Shown here: one piece after another, positions 41,837 to 51,438 of the stretch | How positions within the stretch are numbered: position 1 is the first letter of the stretch | Layout: each line of letters opens with the position of its first letter | Assembly (NCBI RefSeq): GCF_025362475.1 | Contig: NZ_JANYGH010000023.1 | Span: forward strand, 177,404-241,403 | Length of the DNA: 64,000 bases | Origin: Mucilaginibacter sp. | GTDB taxonomy: Bacteria; Bacteroidota; Bacteroidia; Sphingobacteriales; Sphingobacteriaceae | Reading direction: 5' to 3' | The notes under the pieces: generated by a model | Database searches by the model: none | What the model was told of the DNA's origin: nothing | The model's input: only the letters and a program-made list of their open reading frames with translations | Made by a program: the position numbers and the translations under genes

Positions 41837-44800
41837 TTAAAACCCGGCCTGTATACCAATATTAATTACCCGCTGGTTAATATAAGCATCGCCTGCTGTA
41901 TTGGTAGCCACCTCCGGATCTTGTTGGTACTTTTTAAAGTTTGTCCAGGTAAACAGGTTGTAGGCACTCATGTAAATACGGGCGTTATTAATTTTAAAAG
42001 GCAATAGTTTGGTTGGCAGCTGGTAACCTATATCAACTGTTTTCAGGCGGATGTAATGCGCGTTGATCAGCCAGTAATCTGAAAAATAAGCCGTCGGGCT
42101 ATTTACTGACGTAGGATTGGTGCTCAACCTCGGAAAATTGGCATTCGTTGTGTTTGTTGGTGTCCAGCGTTCCTCGTGAATGGGTTGAAACTGGCTTTGG
42201 AAAGGTTCAATACCTGTACCCAATACCGCGAAGCTGTAATTAAATGACCCCGCAAATAAAGCGCTAACACTAAACCCTTTATAAACAACCTGGAGTGATA
42301 AGCCAAGCGAAGTATTTGGCAGGTTGGGGTTACCGATATGTGTTTGATCGAACACGTTAATGATGCCATCGCCGGTAAGGTCCTGGTACTTCAAATCGCC
42401 GGGTTGCAGCGGTAAACCATTATCGGGTATTGCAATAGGATCGCCCGCGTTCGATCCGCCATGCGCGGCCTGGAATGCTTTAATATCAGCAATATCTTTT
42501 ACGCTATAATATCCAATGGAGTGATAACCAAATTGCTGACCGATAGGCAAGCCTGTTCTGGCCAGGGTTTTATAAGCTGGCGCGGCCTCATCCATAAAGA
42601 GTATTTTATTTTTAGCATACGAGAATACAAAGCCTACATTGTACTGTACTTTGCCTGCGTTACTATGATAACTGATCTGCCCGTCGAAACCCTGGTTACG
42701 GGTTCTCCCGATGTTTACGGCAGGCAGGTCGACGCCGATAATCTCGGGCACACTTCCGGGAACGATCAGCTGATCATAACGGATATCATGAAAATAATCG
42801 ATGGTGGCCGAGATCTTATCGTTAAATAAGTTGAGGTCCAAACCTATATCCGTTTTTTTGGCACGTTCCCAAACTACGTTGGGGTTGCTTAAGGCATCTT
42901 CATATACACTGCCATAGCCTTGCGGCGTTTCGCCAAAATAATACCCGCCGCCTTGCTTATATACCTGGTTGTACACATAGCGGTTACCCGGCGCTACATC
43001 AGAACCTACCAGGCCGTAGCTGGCCCGCAATTTAAACAGGCTGAACACCGGGAATTTGTCAGCAAAGAATTTCTCCTTTACCAGGTTATAACCAACACTT
43101 AAAGCCGGGAAATAACCAAAGCGATGATTGGCGGCAAACCTGTCGGTACCATTGTAGGCGATGTTAAATTCCAGTAAATATTTCTGCTTATAATCATATC
43201 CAATTTTGCCGGATACTCCCTGGAATTTTTGCGGCACGGCCACTAGTGCCCCATCCAACAGGGGTTGCGCATTATAGGTTTGCGATGTTTGGTTAAACAA
43301 TAACAAGCCGGTTATGTGATGCGCGTTGCCAAACAAATGATCGTAATTGGCATATAGCTGCGCATCGTAATTATTGGAGTTAATATCTGTATTACCTGTT
43401 AATACATAGGTTTGGTACACATAACTTGCTCCCGGCTTTAACGTATACTGATTAGTTGTTGGATCGAAATGATAAGATGGGAAACCGCCGCCATTAAATG
43501 TTTGCTTGGTAAACTGCTCAATGCTGGAATAGGCTACCCTGCCGGTTAAAGACAGGCCTTCGGTAAGCGCGTCCAGCTTTTGAGTGGCGCCAAACAAAAA
43601 GTTAAAATCGGTACGGCGCGAATGCTGGTAACCACCTGTGGCCAGCCTGGCATTCAGCGTTGGTAAATGCTCGGGGTTAAAAGACGAGTAGGCATATGAA
43701 TACGAGCCGTTAGGATTTAAATATGGCGCGGTAAAAGGCGTTTGCTTGGTAAAGTTATATACCTCGCCTACTGCATTCTGGTTATATGGCTGGTTCAGGT
43801 CCGAGAAACGGGTGGTTACATCCAAACGCAGATCCAGGGTTTTATTAGCTTTCAGGTCAAGGTTGGAGCGGAAGTTGTAACGGTTAAAATAGTAATTGGT
43901 GTTCACCAAACTTTGCGGATCGGCAAAGTCACGAACAAGGCCGTTTTGTTTCAGGATACCACCTGAGATAAAATATTTAACCGCGTTACTTCCACCAGAA
44001 ATATCCATATTGGTATTTAACTGGTAAGTATTTTTTTTGAATATCTTATTGTACCAATCCACGTTGGGATGCCCATAAGGATCGTCGCCATTTTTAAAAT
44101 GATCCAGATCCTGCTGCGTAAAGCTTTGGGGGATACCATCATTGGCCTGCGCCTCGTTGATCAACACCGCCGAGTTATAAGAATCAAGGAAAGTTGGCGT
44201 TTTGGTTGGGGCCTGTACACCTGTCTCAACCCTTAAGTTAACCTTTGGCGCTCCGCTTTTACCCCTGCGGGTGGTTACAACCAATACGCCGTTGGCACCT
44301 TTAATACCGTAAATGGCCGTGGTTGACGCATCCTTCAATATCGAAATACTTTCAATTTCGTTTACGTTGATCTGTTGCAGCTGATCATAGCTATATTGGA
44401 TGTCGTCAACAATTATTAGCGGTTGGTTACCAGCCGGATTTAATGAACTAACACCACGGATATAAAAATCTGATGCATCCTTACCCGGCTGGCCTGATGC
44501 CTGCTGCGAGAAAAAGCCCGGTAATTTACCGGTTAAAGCATTTTGCACATTAGCTGTTGGAACGGTGCGGATATCTGCTGCAGATATAGAACTTACCGCA
44601 CCGGTATTGGTAGGCCGTGAGCGTTTCCCGTAACCAACCACAGCTACTTCATCCAGGCCATTGCTGTTGGTTTGCAGAATAACATCGGCCGTGCTGCCAT
44701 TTTTAAAGGCATACTCCTGTGGCACGTAGCCTATAAATTTAACAACGATTGCGTTAGATTGCCCTTTTAGTGTGAGGCTGAATTTACCGTTAGCTGTGGT

Positions 44801-44959
44801 AATTGTACCATTTGATGGTAATCCTTTTTCAACCACGGATGCCCCGGGCAAAACACCGGAAACATCGCGCACGGTTCCGGTTACGGTTTTATTTTGCGCA
44901 AATGCAACCACCGGAAGCATGAGTACTATTATTTGAAAGAAAAGTATGAATTTTCTCAT
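41837..44959 (-). CDS. SusC/RagA-type TonB-dependent transporter (copy 1)
   Basis: 1040 residues. Signal peptide (MRKFILFFQIIVLMLPVVAFA), N-terminal carboxypeptidase-regulatory-like domain (TGTVRDVSGVLPGASVVEKG), TonB-box region (LDEVAVVGYGK), plug domain with SusC signature (NQPLIIVDDIQYS, ISILKDASTTAIYGIKGANG) and a long beta-barrel ending at INIGIQAGF. It imports oligosaccharides across the outer membrane with a SusD partner and TonB. Here it lies downstream of a SusD rather than upstream, with 36 bp between. Full length. Confidence 0.93.
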   Translation of the reverse strand: MRKFILFFQIIVLMLPVVAFAQNKTVTGTVRDVSGVLPGASVVEKGLPSNGTITTANGKFSLTLKGQSNAIVVKFIGYVPQEYAFKNGSTADVILQTNSNGLDEVAVVGYGKRSRPTNTGAVSSISAADIRTVPTANVQNALTGKLPGFFSQQASGQPGKDASDFYIRGVSSLNPAGNQPLIIVDDIQYSYDQLQQINVNEIESISILKDASTTAIYGIKGANGVLVVTTRRGKSGAPKVNLRVETGVQAPTKTPTFLDSYNSAVLINEAQANDGIPQSFTQQDLDHFKNGDDPYGHPNVDWYNKIFKKNTYQLNTNMDISGGSNAVKYFISGGILKQNGLVRDFADPQSLVNTNYYFNRYNFRSNLDLKANKTLDLRLDVTTRFSDLNQPYNQNAVGEVYNFTKQTPFTAPYLNPNGSYSYAYSSFNPEHLPTLNARLATGGYQHSRRTDFNFLFGATQKLDALTEGLSLTGRVAYSSIEQFTKQTFNGGGFPSYHFDPTTNQYTLKPGASYVYQTYVLTGNTDINSNNYDAQLYANYDHLFGNAHHITGLLLFNQTSQTYNAQPLLDGALVAVPQKFQGVSGKIGYDYKQKYLLEFNIAYNGTDRFAANHRFGYFPALSVGYNLVKEKFFADKFPVFSLFKLRASYGLVGSDVAPGNRYVYNQVYKQGGGYYFGETPQGYGSVYEDALSNPNVVWERAKKTDIGLDLNLFNDKISATIDYFHDIRYDQLIVPGSVPEIIGVDLPAVNIGRTRNQGFDGQISYHSNAGKVQYNVGFVFSYAKNKILFMDEAAPAYKTLARTGLPIGQQFGYHSIGYYSVKDIADIKAFQAAHGGSNAGDPIAIPDNGLPLQPGDLKYQDLTGDGIINVFDQTHIGNPNLPNTSLGLSLQVVYKGFSVSALFAGSFNYSFAVLGTGIEPFQSQFQPIHEERWTPTNTTNANFPRLSTNPTSVNSPTAYFSDYWLINAHYIRLKTVDIGYQLPTKLLPFKINNARIYMSAYNLFTWTNFKKYQQDPEVATNTAGDAYINQRVINIGIQAGF

Positions 44960-44995
44960 AACTGCTTAATTGATTTGGTTAAATTAATTGAAGGA

Positions 44996-46705
44996 CTACC
45001 ATCCGGGATTTTGTTTCATATTCGGGTTCTTTAACACTTCATCGTACGGGATGGGATACAGGTACATTTGCGGCGCGGTAAACTTATTGGCCTGAGCAGT
45101 GACGACGTTATAAGTTAAGCTCGACCCAATTTTACTGATCGACATACCTTTAAGCGGTTCGTTCATTAGGGTGCCTGCTGTTTTCCACCTGCGCAGATCC
45201 CAGTAACGGCTTTCTTCAAAAGCAAATTCCAGCCTGCGTTCGTTATGGATAGCATCACGCATTTCGTCCTTGCTCATGCCGGCTTTTAACCCATACAGGC
45301 CATTTCCCCCGGCAGTTAAGCCCGCCCGTTTGCGAATCCTTATCATTGCGTCGTAAACATCGCCGGTAGCACCGTTAACTTCATTCTCAGCCTCGGCATA
45401 GCCCAATATCACATCAGCAAAGCGGATGATCAACCAATCGGCATTATGACTCTGGAAGCTATTGGTATTCTCCTCGTTGCCCATAAACTTGCGCATGTAG
45501 TAGCCCGTTTTGGTTTGCTGCAAGCTGGTGTTTGGTTTACTTTGGCCACCTTCATAAAGCTGCAGATCGCTGTTAAGCCAGCGTGCACCGTTATAAAACA
45601 CGGTATAGGTAAGGCGCGGGTCACGGTTAACGTATGGATTATTACTATCATAACCGGATGATGGATCGGTTATAGGCAAGCCGTTGTTCATAGGGTAAGC
45701 ATCAACCAATTGTTGGCTGGGGCTGGTTTGACCTTTTGATGCTGCACCGGGAAATCCTATAGGCGCATTAGTCGATTCGACAATATTATCAGACCCGGTT
45801 TGCCTGATCAGTATCATTTCAGCATTATTCTGTGTCAGAAAAATATCTTTATAATTAGTCAGCAACGCGTAACCGCCCAGGTTCATTACATCTTTTTCGG
45901 CCGCTGCAGCTGCTGCCCATCTTGCTGTACTGTTATCTGCATAACCGGTTAGCGGGTTGGCCGCGTCAATATTGCCGCCATTAAACAGCGGACTGGCGGC
46001 ATATAACAAGGCCTTTGCCTTTAAGGCTAACGCCGCGCCTTTGGTTACCCGGTGCGCATCGGCATTGGGGTTATCAAATGGTGTAGTGAGTAACGTATCT
46101 TTAATGGCATCACACTCGCTTACTATGTATTTTATACAATCATCAAATGAGTTGCGCGGCAGGGCTACGTTATCGCTTATAGTAAATACTTTGTTGCCTA
46201 ACAATGGCACACCACCGTAACGTTTCACCAGCTCAAAGTAAAACATGGCCCTTAAAAAACGAGCTTCGCTTTTCCATACGTACTTTTGCGAGTAGCCTTT
46301 GTATTTTGCCATTACCGGCACCAGATCAATGTTATTTACAAAAATGTTAGACTTGCGGATACCTGTATAATAATATGCCCAAAGATTCTCATCGGCAGGT
46401 ATGGTATAGGAATTATAGGCTGCGGTGGATAGTATGGTAACCTGGTTTGTAGGACCCGAGGCCGACGACATGGCATCGTCAGACGCAGCGTCAAGGTAAT
46501 CGCCCCCTACCCGGTTATGACCGCTTTTGAGTATAGGATAAATACCGTATAGAAATTCTTTAGCATTGGTACCTAAAGAATCCTTAGGATCAAACACATA
46601 TTGAATACCCACCTTATCAACCGGAAATTGCTCATATTTTTTACAGCCCGATAGTATTACAAAAAGGGTAAGGACTGCTATGCTTATATTTTTAATTTTC
46701 TTCAT
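44996..46705 (-). CDS. SusD/RagB-family surface lipoprotein (copy 1)
   Basis: 569 residues from ATG 46705 (MKKIKNISIAVLTLFVILSGCKK, lipobox LSGC); ATG codons at 46711 and 46729 are alternatives. It shows the SusD alpha-helical TPR-like fold (ARFLRAMFYFELVKRYGGVPLL, GYAEAENEVNG, RRLEFAFEESRYWDLRRWK). It binds glycan at the cell surface and caps the SusC barrel. It is preceded by the SusC gene at 46733 (3 bp to the frame's first ATG), so that SusC is its partner. Confidence 0.93.
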   Translation of the reverse strand: MKKIKNISIAVLTLFVILSGCKKYEQFPVDKVGIQYVFDPKDSLGTNAKEFLYGIYPILKSGHNRVGGDYLDAASDDAMSSASGPTNQVTILSTAAYNSYTIPADENLWAYYYTGIRKSNIFVNNIDLVPVMAKYKGYSQKYVWKSEARFLRAMFYFELVKRYGGVPLLGNKVFTISDNVALPRNSFDDCIKYIVSECDAIKDTLLTTPFDNPNADAHRVTKGAALALKAKALLYAASPLFNGGNIDAANPLTGYADNSTARWAAAAAAEKDVMNLGGYALLTNYKDIFLTQNNAEMILIRQTGSDNIVESTNAPIGFPGAASKGQTSPSQQLVDAYPMNNGLPITDPSSGYDSNNPYVNRDPRLTYTVFYNGARWLNSDLQLYEGGQSKPNTSLQQTKTGYYMRKFMGNEENTNSFQSHNADWLIIRFADVILGYAEAENEVNGATGDVYDAMIRIRKRAGLTAGGNGLYGLKAGMSKDEMRDAIHNERRLEFAFEESRYWDLRRWKTAGTLMNEPLKGMSISKIGSSLTYNVVTAQANKFTAPQMYLYPIPYDEVLKNPNMKQNPGW

Positions 46706-46732
46706 GATCATGTTTTTAATGTTGGCCAAAAA

Positions 46733-49700
46733 TTAAAGCTTGATGTTTATACCTGCATTAAACACCCGTTGAATAGGATATGCAAGACCATAAACCTCCG
46801 GATCAACTCCTTTGTAGCCGTAAAAAGTAAGCAGGTTTTCGCCGTTGGCAAATACCCTGATGCCCGACAGTCTGAGCTTGCGCGCCCACTCCAGCGGCAG
46901 GCTATAACCTACCTCGGCATTTTTTAGCCTCATATAATTGGCAGAGCGGATATACAATGTTGATAGCAGGCCATTATTGGCATTACCTACCGATGATAAG
47001 CGTGGCAGGGTGGCTACATCAGCAGTTTCGGGTGTCCATCTGCCTGTTAAAGCATCATAGCCCTGGCCCGAATAATTGTTACCAAACGGACCAACACCTG
47101 CAAAACCATTTATAAGGTTATTGTTATAAATGATCTGGTGATTGGCCACACCCTGCATCAGCACACTCAGGCTAAATCCTTTATAGTTTACGCCAAATGA
47201 TAAGCGGTAAAAAATCAACGCTTTGGTATTGGCTATAGGCGATTGATCAAACTGGTTAATAATATTGTCGCCGTTGAGGTCTTTATATTTAACATCTCCG
47301 GCCTGTGGGGTGTAGCCCACAGTTGTAGCACCTGTGGCTGCATCCTGGGCGTTTTTAAAAAAGCCTAAAGCAGTATAACCGAAGATTACATCGTTTGATA
47401 ATCCCGTGCGCCTTAACCATGGGTAAGGTGTTGCTTCCTCATCGCTAAATACATTTTTGGATGTTTGCCGGGTAGCGTTGCCGCTGATAAAATAGTTTAA
47501 ATTACCTACGTGATCCTGGTAGGTTAAGGCAAGTTCGGTGCCTTTATAAAGTTTTACACCAATGTTCTCCGCAGAGTAACCGGTACCCAGCAGCGCGATG
47601 CTGTTGCCCCGAATCTGCAGCAGATCATAATACCTGTCGTGAAAATAGTCGGCGGTAATTTTAAAGTGGTCTTTAAACAAGGAGATATCGGTACCTATAT
47701 CCAGCTTTTTTGCGTTTTCCCAGCGGATGTAGGGATTAGCCAGTGTATTTTCGTTATAGCTTTGTATCACGCTGCGGCTGGTACCCAAAGTATACGGGTA
47801 GCCGTTTGATGCGCTGTAGGTTTGCAAAAAGTTGTAGTAGCCAAAATTATCTACATTGGCATTACCGGTTTTACCATAGGTGGCGCGCCATTTCCATGAG
47901 CTTATCCAGCTTACGTTGTCTTTAATAAAACGCTCCTGCCCCATTTGCCAGCCTAAACCAACCGCGTAAAATAAACCATATTGGTTACCCGGCGGATACC
48001 TGTTATAACCGCTGCTGTTTACCGATGCTTCAAAAAGGTACTTGCTATCATAGTTATAGCCAAACTTAACCGCGCGGTTGGTAGTAACACCCGACAGATC
48101 ATAGTTTAACACTGACGACCGGGTATCATACAATAACATACCACTTACATTGCTTTTACCAAACTGCCTGTCGTAATTTAAAGCAGCCTGTGCAAATGAG
48201 TAGCGGGCGCTTGATACCGTGGCAAATCCATTTGATTGCGCTATAGGGTTACCCACTGCCGAGTAACTGCTATCCCTGTTAAAAATGTAAGCGTTGTTTT
48301 GCAGCCCCCTGTTTACCAAACCCTGCGATTCAAAAGCAAGGTTGCCTTTTAGTTTTACCGATAGGCCTTGAGTAATACCGCTCAAATCGTAGTTGAGATC
48401 AAGGTTGGCCATTACATCATTGCTGTTGGTGCGTTGGTAGCCCGAATATTGTAACTGCGATAACAGGTTATTGGTAAATAAAGTTGTGCCCCCGAATGAT
48501 CCGTTAGGGTTATAAACCGGGTAGGCGTTATTTGGTGTATTATAAAGCGTATTGAGGATACCACTGTAACCGGTTCCTGGCTGTGTGGCCTGTTGAATGC
48601 GACCAAACAATTGCAGATCAACCGTAAACTTCTTAGTTACATTTACGCTCAGGTCCGAATTGATGATATAGCGGTTTAAATCATTATTGGTATTGTATGT
48701 AGCATTAGGCGCTGTTTTAAACATCCCCTGCTGATCCAGGTAACTTAAGGATACGCTGTATTGCGCCACCCCGGTACCACCGTTTACATTTAATTTGTAG
48801 CTCTTTAATGGTGAATGATCGCGCAGCAGGGTGTTAAACCAGTTCACATCAGGATGACGCGCCGGGTCGGTATGATTGCGATAGGCATTGAAATCGTTGG
48901 CGGTATAAACAGTTGGTTTACCATCGTTTTGCAGTGCTTCGTTATACAGATAAGCGTACTGATAAGCTGGCAAAGGTGTGGGCAATGACAAGGGATGCTG
49001 AGATCCTGATTCGGCGGTGAACGAGATGCGGGGCGCGCCTGCCTGGCCACGTTTGGTGGTTATTAATAATACACCACGTGAGCTGTTAATACCCAGCAGA
49101 ATGTTTGATAAGGCATCTTTCAGTACCGATACCGATTCGATGCTTTCCGGATCAATAGATGAAATTTCGCGTTGTACACCGTCAATGATCGTAATGGGCG
49201 TTTGTCCGCGCAATGATAAACCGATCTCGGTATTATCATTTGCCGAATAGTTGTTGTGCTGCACCACGTTGCCAACAAAATCGGCCACGGTTTGCGTACT
49301 TGTTTGCGGACTTGAAAAACCACTGTACTGCTGCGTGTACAAGCCAGGCAGCTGACCCGGCAAAGCGTAGGTATACAACGATGCAGGTGTAGAGGCAAGC
49401 TGGTTGGTATAAATAGAAGATATAGCCCCCAAATTAGCCGACGCTTTTTTGGTTCCATACAGCACGTTTATCTTTTCGGGCGTTTTTATATAGGCATCAA
49501 GTAGCCGTACTGTTATACTAATTTTATCGTGTACGGTAACCTGGCGCGTATAATAGCCGGCAACAGCAAGCACCAGTTTATCGCTGATAGCCGCGTTGAT
49601 CTCAAACTTTCCGTCGGCACCGGTAACTACGGCATCGGTTTTCCCTTTTATGGTTACCTTAACCCCTTTTAATGGGTTGGCATATTCGTCAAGCACGATG

Positions 49701-49831
49701 CCGCTTACCCAGTCAGGATGGGTACTACCCCTGCCTGTGGTGTCCTGCATAGCTGCGTACCCGGTTTTTACCAGCATAAGCATCAATATGACGAAACCTG
49801 TAAAGCATTTCTTTAAGTAGCAATAAGCCAT
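46733..49831 (-). CDS. SusC/RagA-type TonB-dependent transporter (copy 2)
   Basis: 1032 residues from ATG 49831, which starts the signal peptide (MAYCYLKKCFTGFVILMLML); the frame is open 25 codons upstream. CarboxypepD_reg-like domain (SGIVLDEYANPLKGVKVTIK), divergent TonB-box/plug start (INVLYGTKKASANLG), plug (TPITIIDGVQREISSIDPES, SVSVLKDALSNILLGINSSR) and barrel. It is more divergent from typical SusC in the plug than copy 1. It forms a pair with the SusD that follows. Operator-like site at 49865. Confidence 0.92.
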   Translation of the reverse strand: MAYCYLKKCFTGFVILMLMLVKTGYAAMQDTTGRGSTHPDWVSGIVLDEYANPLKGVKVTIKGKTDAVVTGADGKFEINAAISDKLVLAVAGYYTRQVTVHDKISITVRLLDAYIKTPEKINVLYGTKKASANLGAISSIYTNQLASTPASLYTYALPGQLPGLYTQQYSGFSSPQTSTQTVADFVGNVVQHNNYSANDNTEIGLSLRGQTPITIIDGVQREISSIDPESIESVSVLKDALSNILLGINSSRGVLLITTKRGQAGAPRISFTAESGSQHPLSLPTPLPAYQYAYLYNEALQNDGKPTVYTANDFNAYRNHTDPARHPDVNWFNTLLRDHSPLKSYKLNVNGGTGVAQYSVSLSYLDQQGMFKTAPNATYNTNNDLNRYIINSDLSVNVTKKFTVDLQLFGRIQQATQPGTGYSGILNTLYNTPNNAYPVYNPNGSFGGTTLFTNNLLSQLQYSGYQRTNSNDVMANLDLNYDLSGITQGLSVKLKGNLAFESQGLVNRGLQNNAYIFNRDSSYSAVGNPIAQSNGFATVSSARYSFAQAALNYDRQFGKSNVSGMLLYDTRSSVLNYDLSGVTTNRAVKFGYNYDSKYLFEASVNSSGYNRYPPGNQYGLFYAVGLGWQMGQERFIKDNVSWISSWKWRATYGKTGNANVDNFGYYNFLQTYSASNGYPYTLGTSRSVIQSYNENTLANPYIRWENAKKLDIGTDISLFKDHFKITADYFHDRYYDLLQIRGNSIALLGTGYSAENIGVKLYKGTELALTYQDHVGNLNYFISGNATRQTSKNVFSDEEATPYPWLRRTGLSNDVIFGYTALGFFKNAQDAATGATTVGYTPQAGDVKYKDLNGDNIINQFDQSPIANTKALIFYRLSFGVNYKGFSLSVLMQGVANHQIIYNNNLINGFAGVGPFGNNYSGQGYDALTGRWTPETADVATLPRLSSVGNANNGLLSTLYIRSANYMRLKNAEVGYSLPLEWARKLRLSGIRVFANGENLLTFYGYKGVDPEVYGLAYPIQRVFNAGINIKL

Positions 49832-49864
49832 AGTATAAGATTTAAATTGTTGGCAATAATTGAA

Positions 49865-49880
49865 ATATCGTTTTAGCAAA
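49865..49880. promoter_or_regulatory. Operator-like site upstream of SusC copy 2
   Basis: ATATCGTTTTAGCAAA, 34 bp from the chosen start; the right half-site TTTAGCAAA is conserved, the left half is degenerate. Confidence 0.55.
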
Positions 49881-49933
49881 TACCTGTCATTCCATTTGCA
49901 GAACAAGTAAGTATCATATTGTATTATAATTGG

Positions 49934-50938
49934 TTACGAACACTTAAAGGTGTACACAAAAGGCGCCAGCGTATTACCGTAGCCCACCTTGGTGGTTCCA
50001 GCTTTGTTGGTTATGAAATACTCCATTTTGGTTATGGTTTGTGTGCCGCTAACATTAAAGAAGCTTTTAGGCCATATCGTTATCTGGTATTTTTTGCTAT
50101 TTGGGCCGGTTTGCACCATTTTGGTTTTATCAGTTTGCTCGCACACGCTAACGGTTTTGCCATCGCTGGTATAGGCGGTAGCACATAGGTAAGTTTCGGT
50201 AGCATTGCCAAGCGGGGTATTAACTACGGTACCGTCAAACGTTAGGGTAACAATGTCATTATCTAACGATTTTGGCGGGTTAATGGTGGTTAACTGCGGG
50301 TTACAAAAATCTATCAGGTCGCCAGTGCCACCGGTAACTTCAAAACAAGGCGTAATCATCGAACTGTAGTATGTACCGTTACCATCGCTGGTAAAGCCGT
50401 TACCACTATCGGTAATTACATATCCCAACTTTACCAGGGTGTTGTTACCATCCGCACCCACTTTTATTTTAATATGCAGATCGCCGCTAATGGTATTTCC
50501 TCCGCCGTGTTTAAAACCTTTATCTGACTGATAAGCTACCCATTCCATATCATCAATAAGGTTCCCCCCTATCTGGAATGTTTTTTTCATGTAGGCCGGC
50601 CATGTTAATCCGCCGCCATTTTTAGCTACCGTTCCATCCGGGATCAGGGTCATGTTTCCATCGCCCAGGGTTGGGCTGGTATAAGTTATTAATGTATTTT
50701 GAGCCGCTTTCCAGCCTTTAGGCACCAAAAAGCCAAATATCAGGTTATCCGGCCCGCCATCACCTACAGTAGGGATGCTGATGTGTACGGTAATAGGCAC
50801 AACGGCACCTACAGTGGCCGTAGCAGGCTGATCTACACCTGTGATGATCTCGCCGCAGCAGGCTAATATGATGGCCAGGGTTATAAAAGCGCAAAACTTC
50901 CACAAACCTTTACCTTTTATATGTAAATATGATCTCAT
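49934..50938 (-). CDS. DUF4961-domain lipoprotein
   Basis: 334 residues. Lipobox LACCGE after a short signal, then a beta-sandwich-rich protein (VPITVHISIPTVGDGGPDNL, PKGWKAAQNTLITYTSPT, FNVSGTQTITKMEYFITNKA). DUF4961 proteins are found with SusC/SusD pairs and are surface glycan-binding lipoproteins by inference. It follows the DUF5004 gene by 33 bp and precedes SusC copy 2 by 102 bp. Confidence 0.82.
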   Translation of the reverse strand: MRSYLHIKGKGLWKFCAFITLAIILACCGEIITGVDQPATATVGAVVPITVHISIPTVGDGGPDNLIFGFLVPKGWKAAQNTLITYTSPTLGDGNMTLIPDGTVAKNGGGLTWPAYMKKTFQIGGNLIDDMEWVAYQSDKGFKHGGGNTISGDLHIKIKVGADGNNTLVKLGYVITDSGNGFTSDGNGTYYSSMITPCFEVTGGTGDLIDFCNPQLTTINPPKSLDNDIVTLTFDGTVVNTPLGNATETYLCATAYTSDGKTVSVCEQTDKTKMVQTGPNSKKYQITIWPKSFFNVSGTQTITKMEYFITNKAGTTKVGYGNTLAPFVYTFKCS

Positions 50939-50971
50939 AAAATCTCTCCGTTTATTTTTTGTGGTTGGTGG

Positions 50972-51418
50972 TTAGTTAACTTTTTGAAGCACGTATACAT
51001 AGCTGTTATTGGGGCAGCCCGGACTAAACGTAATGCTTAGCTGCCGTTTGCCATTTACTACCGGGTAGTTGAACGGGGTAGATACCGGTGCCGCTGCTCC
51101 TATAGCCGTAAACGTTATTTTAAAGGGATATTCAGGATCATCCAATGCAAATTTGCCATCGGCATTTACCAGGAATGGCAATGGGTTTTCAATGGTGTAA
51201 GCGCCATCCTTAAAGTTTACCCTAAATTTGGTAAAATCGATGATGCCTGTAAGATCCGTACCGTTGCGGGTAGCCCTGATAACCTGCCAGCTGCCGGTTA
51301 TATCTTTGACTGATTCCTTAACAGGAAATGACTTTTCGGCTTTGCATGATGTCATCAGGATAGCAGCTATAGCTATCAGCAAAAAGCCGCATTGTTGAAA
51401 TATGTTATTCTTTTTCAT
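50972..51418 (-). CDS. DUF5004-domain lipoprotein
   Basis: 148 residues. Lipobox MTSC, then a lipocalin-like/DUF5004 domain (DITGSWQVIRATRNGTDLTG, FRVNFKDGAYTIENPLPFLV). Such small lipoproteins accompany SusD/DUF4961 in Bacteroidota loci. It starts 20 bp after the SusD gene at 51439. Precise role unknown. Confidence 0.8.
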   Translation of the reverse strand: MKKNNIFQQCGFLLIAIAAILMTSCKAEKSFPVKESVKDITGSWQVIRATRNGTDLTGIIDFTKFRVNFKDGAYTIENPLPFLVNADGKFALDDPEYPFKITFTAIGAAAPVSTPFNYPVVNGKRQLSITFSPGCPNNSYVYVLQKVN

Positions 51419-51438
51419 TTGCTTTTATCTTATGATGA

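Noticed and set aside
44961..44990. Operator site upstream of SusC copy 1
   Set aside because: TTAATTGATTTGG is only a weak match to the motif and the gene is probably read through from the SusD before it.
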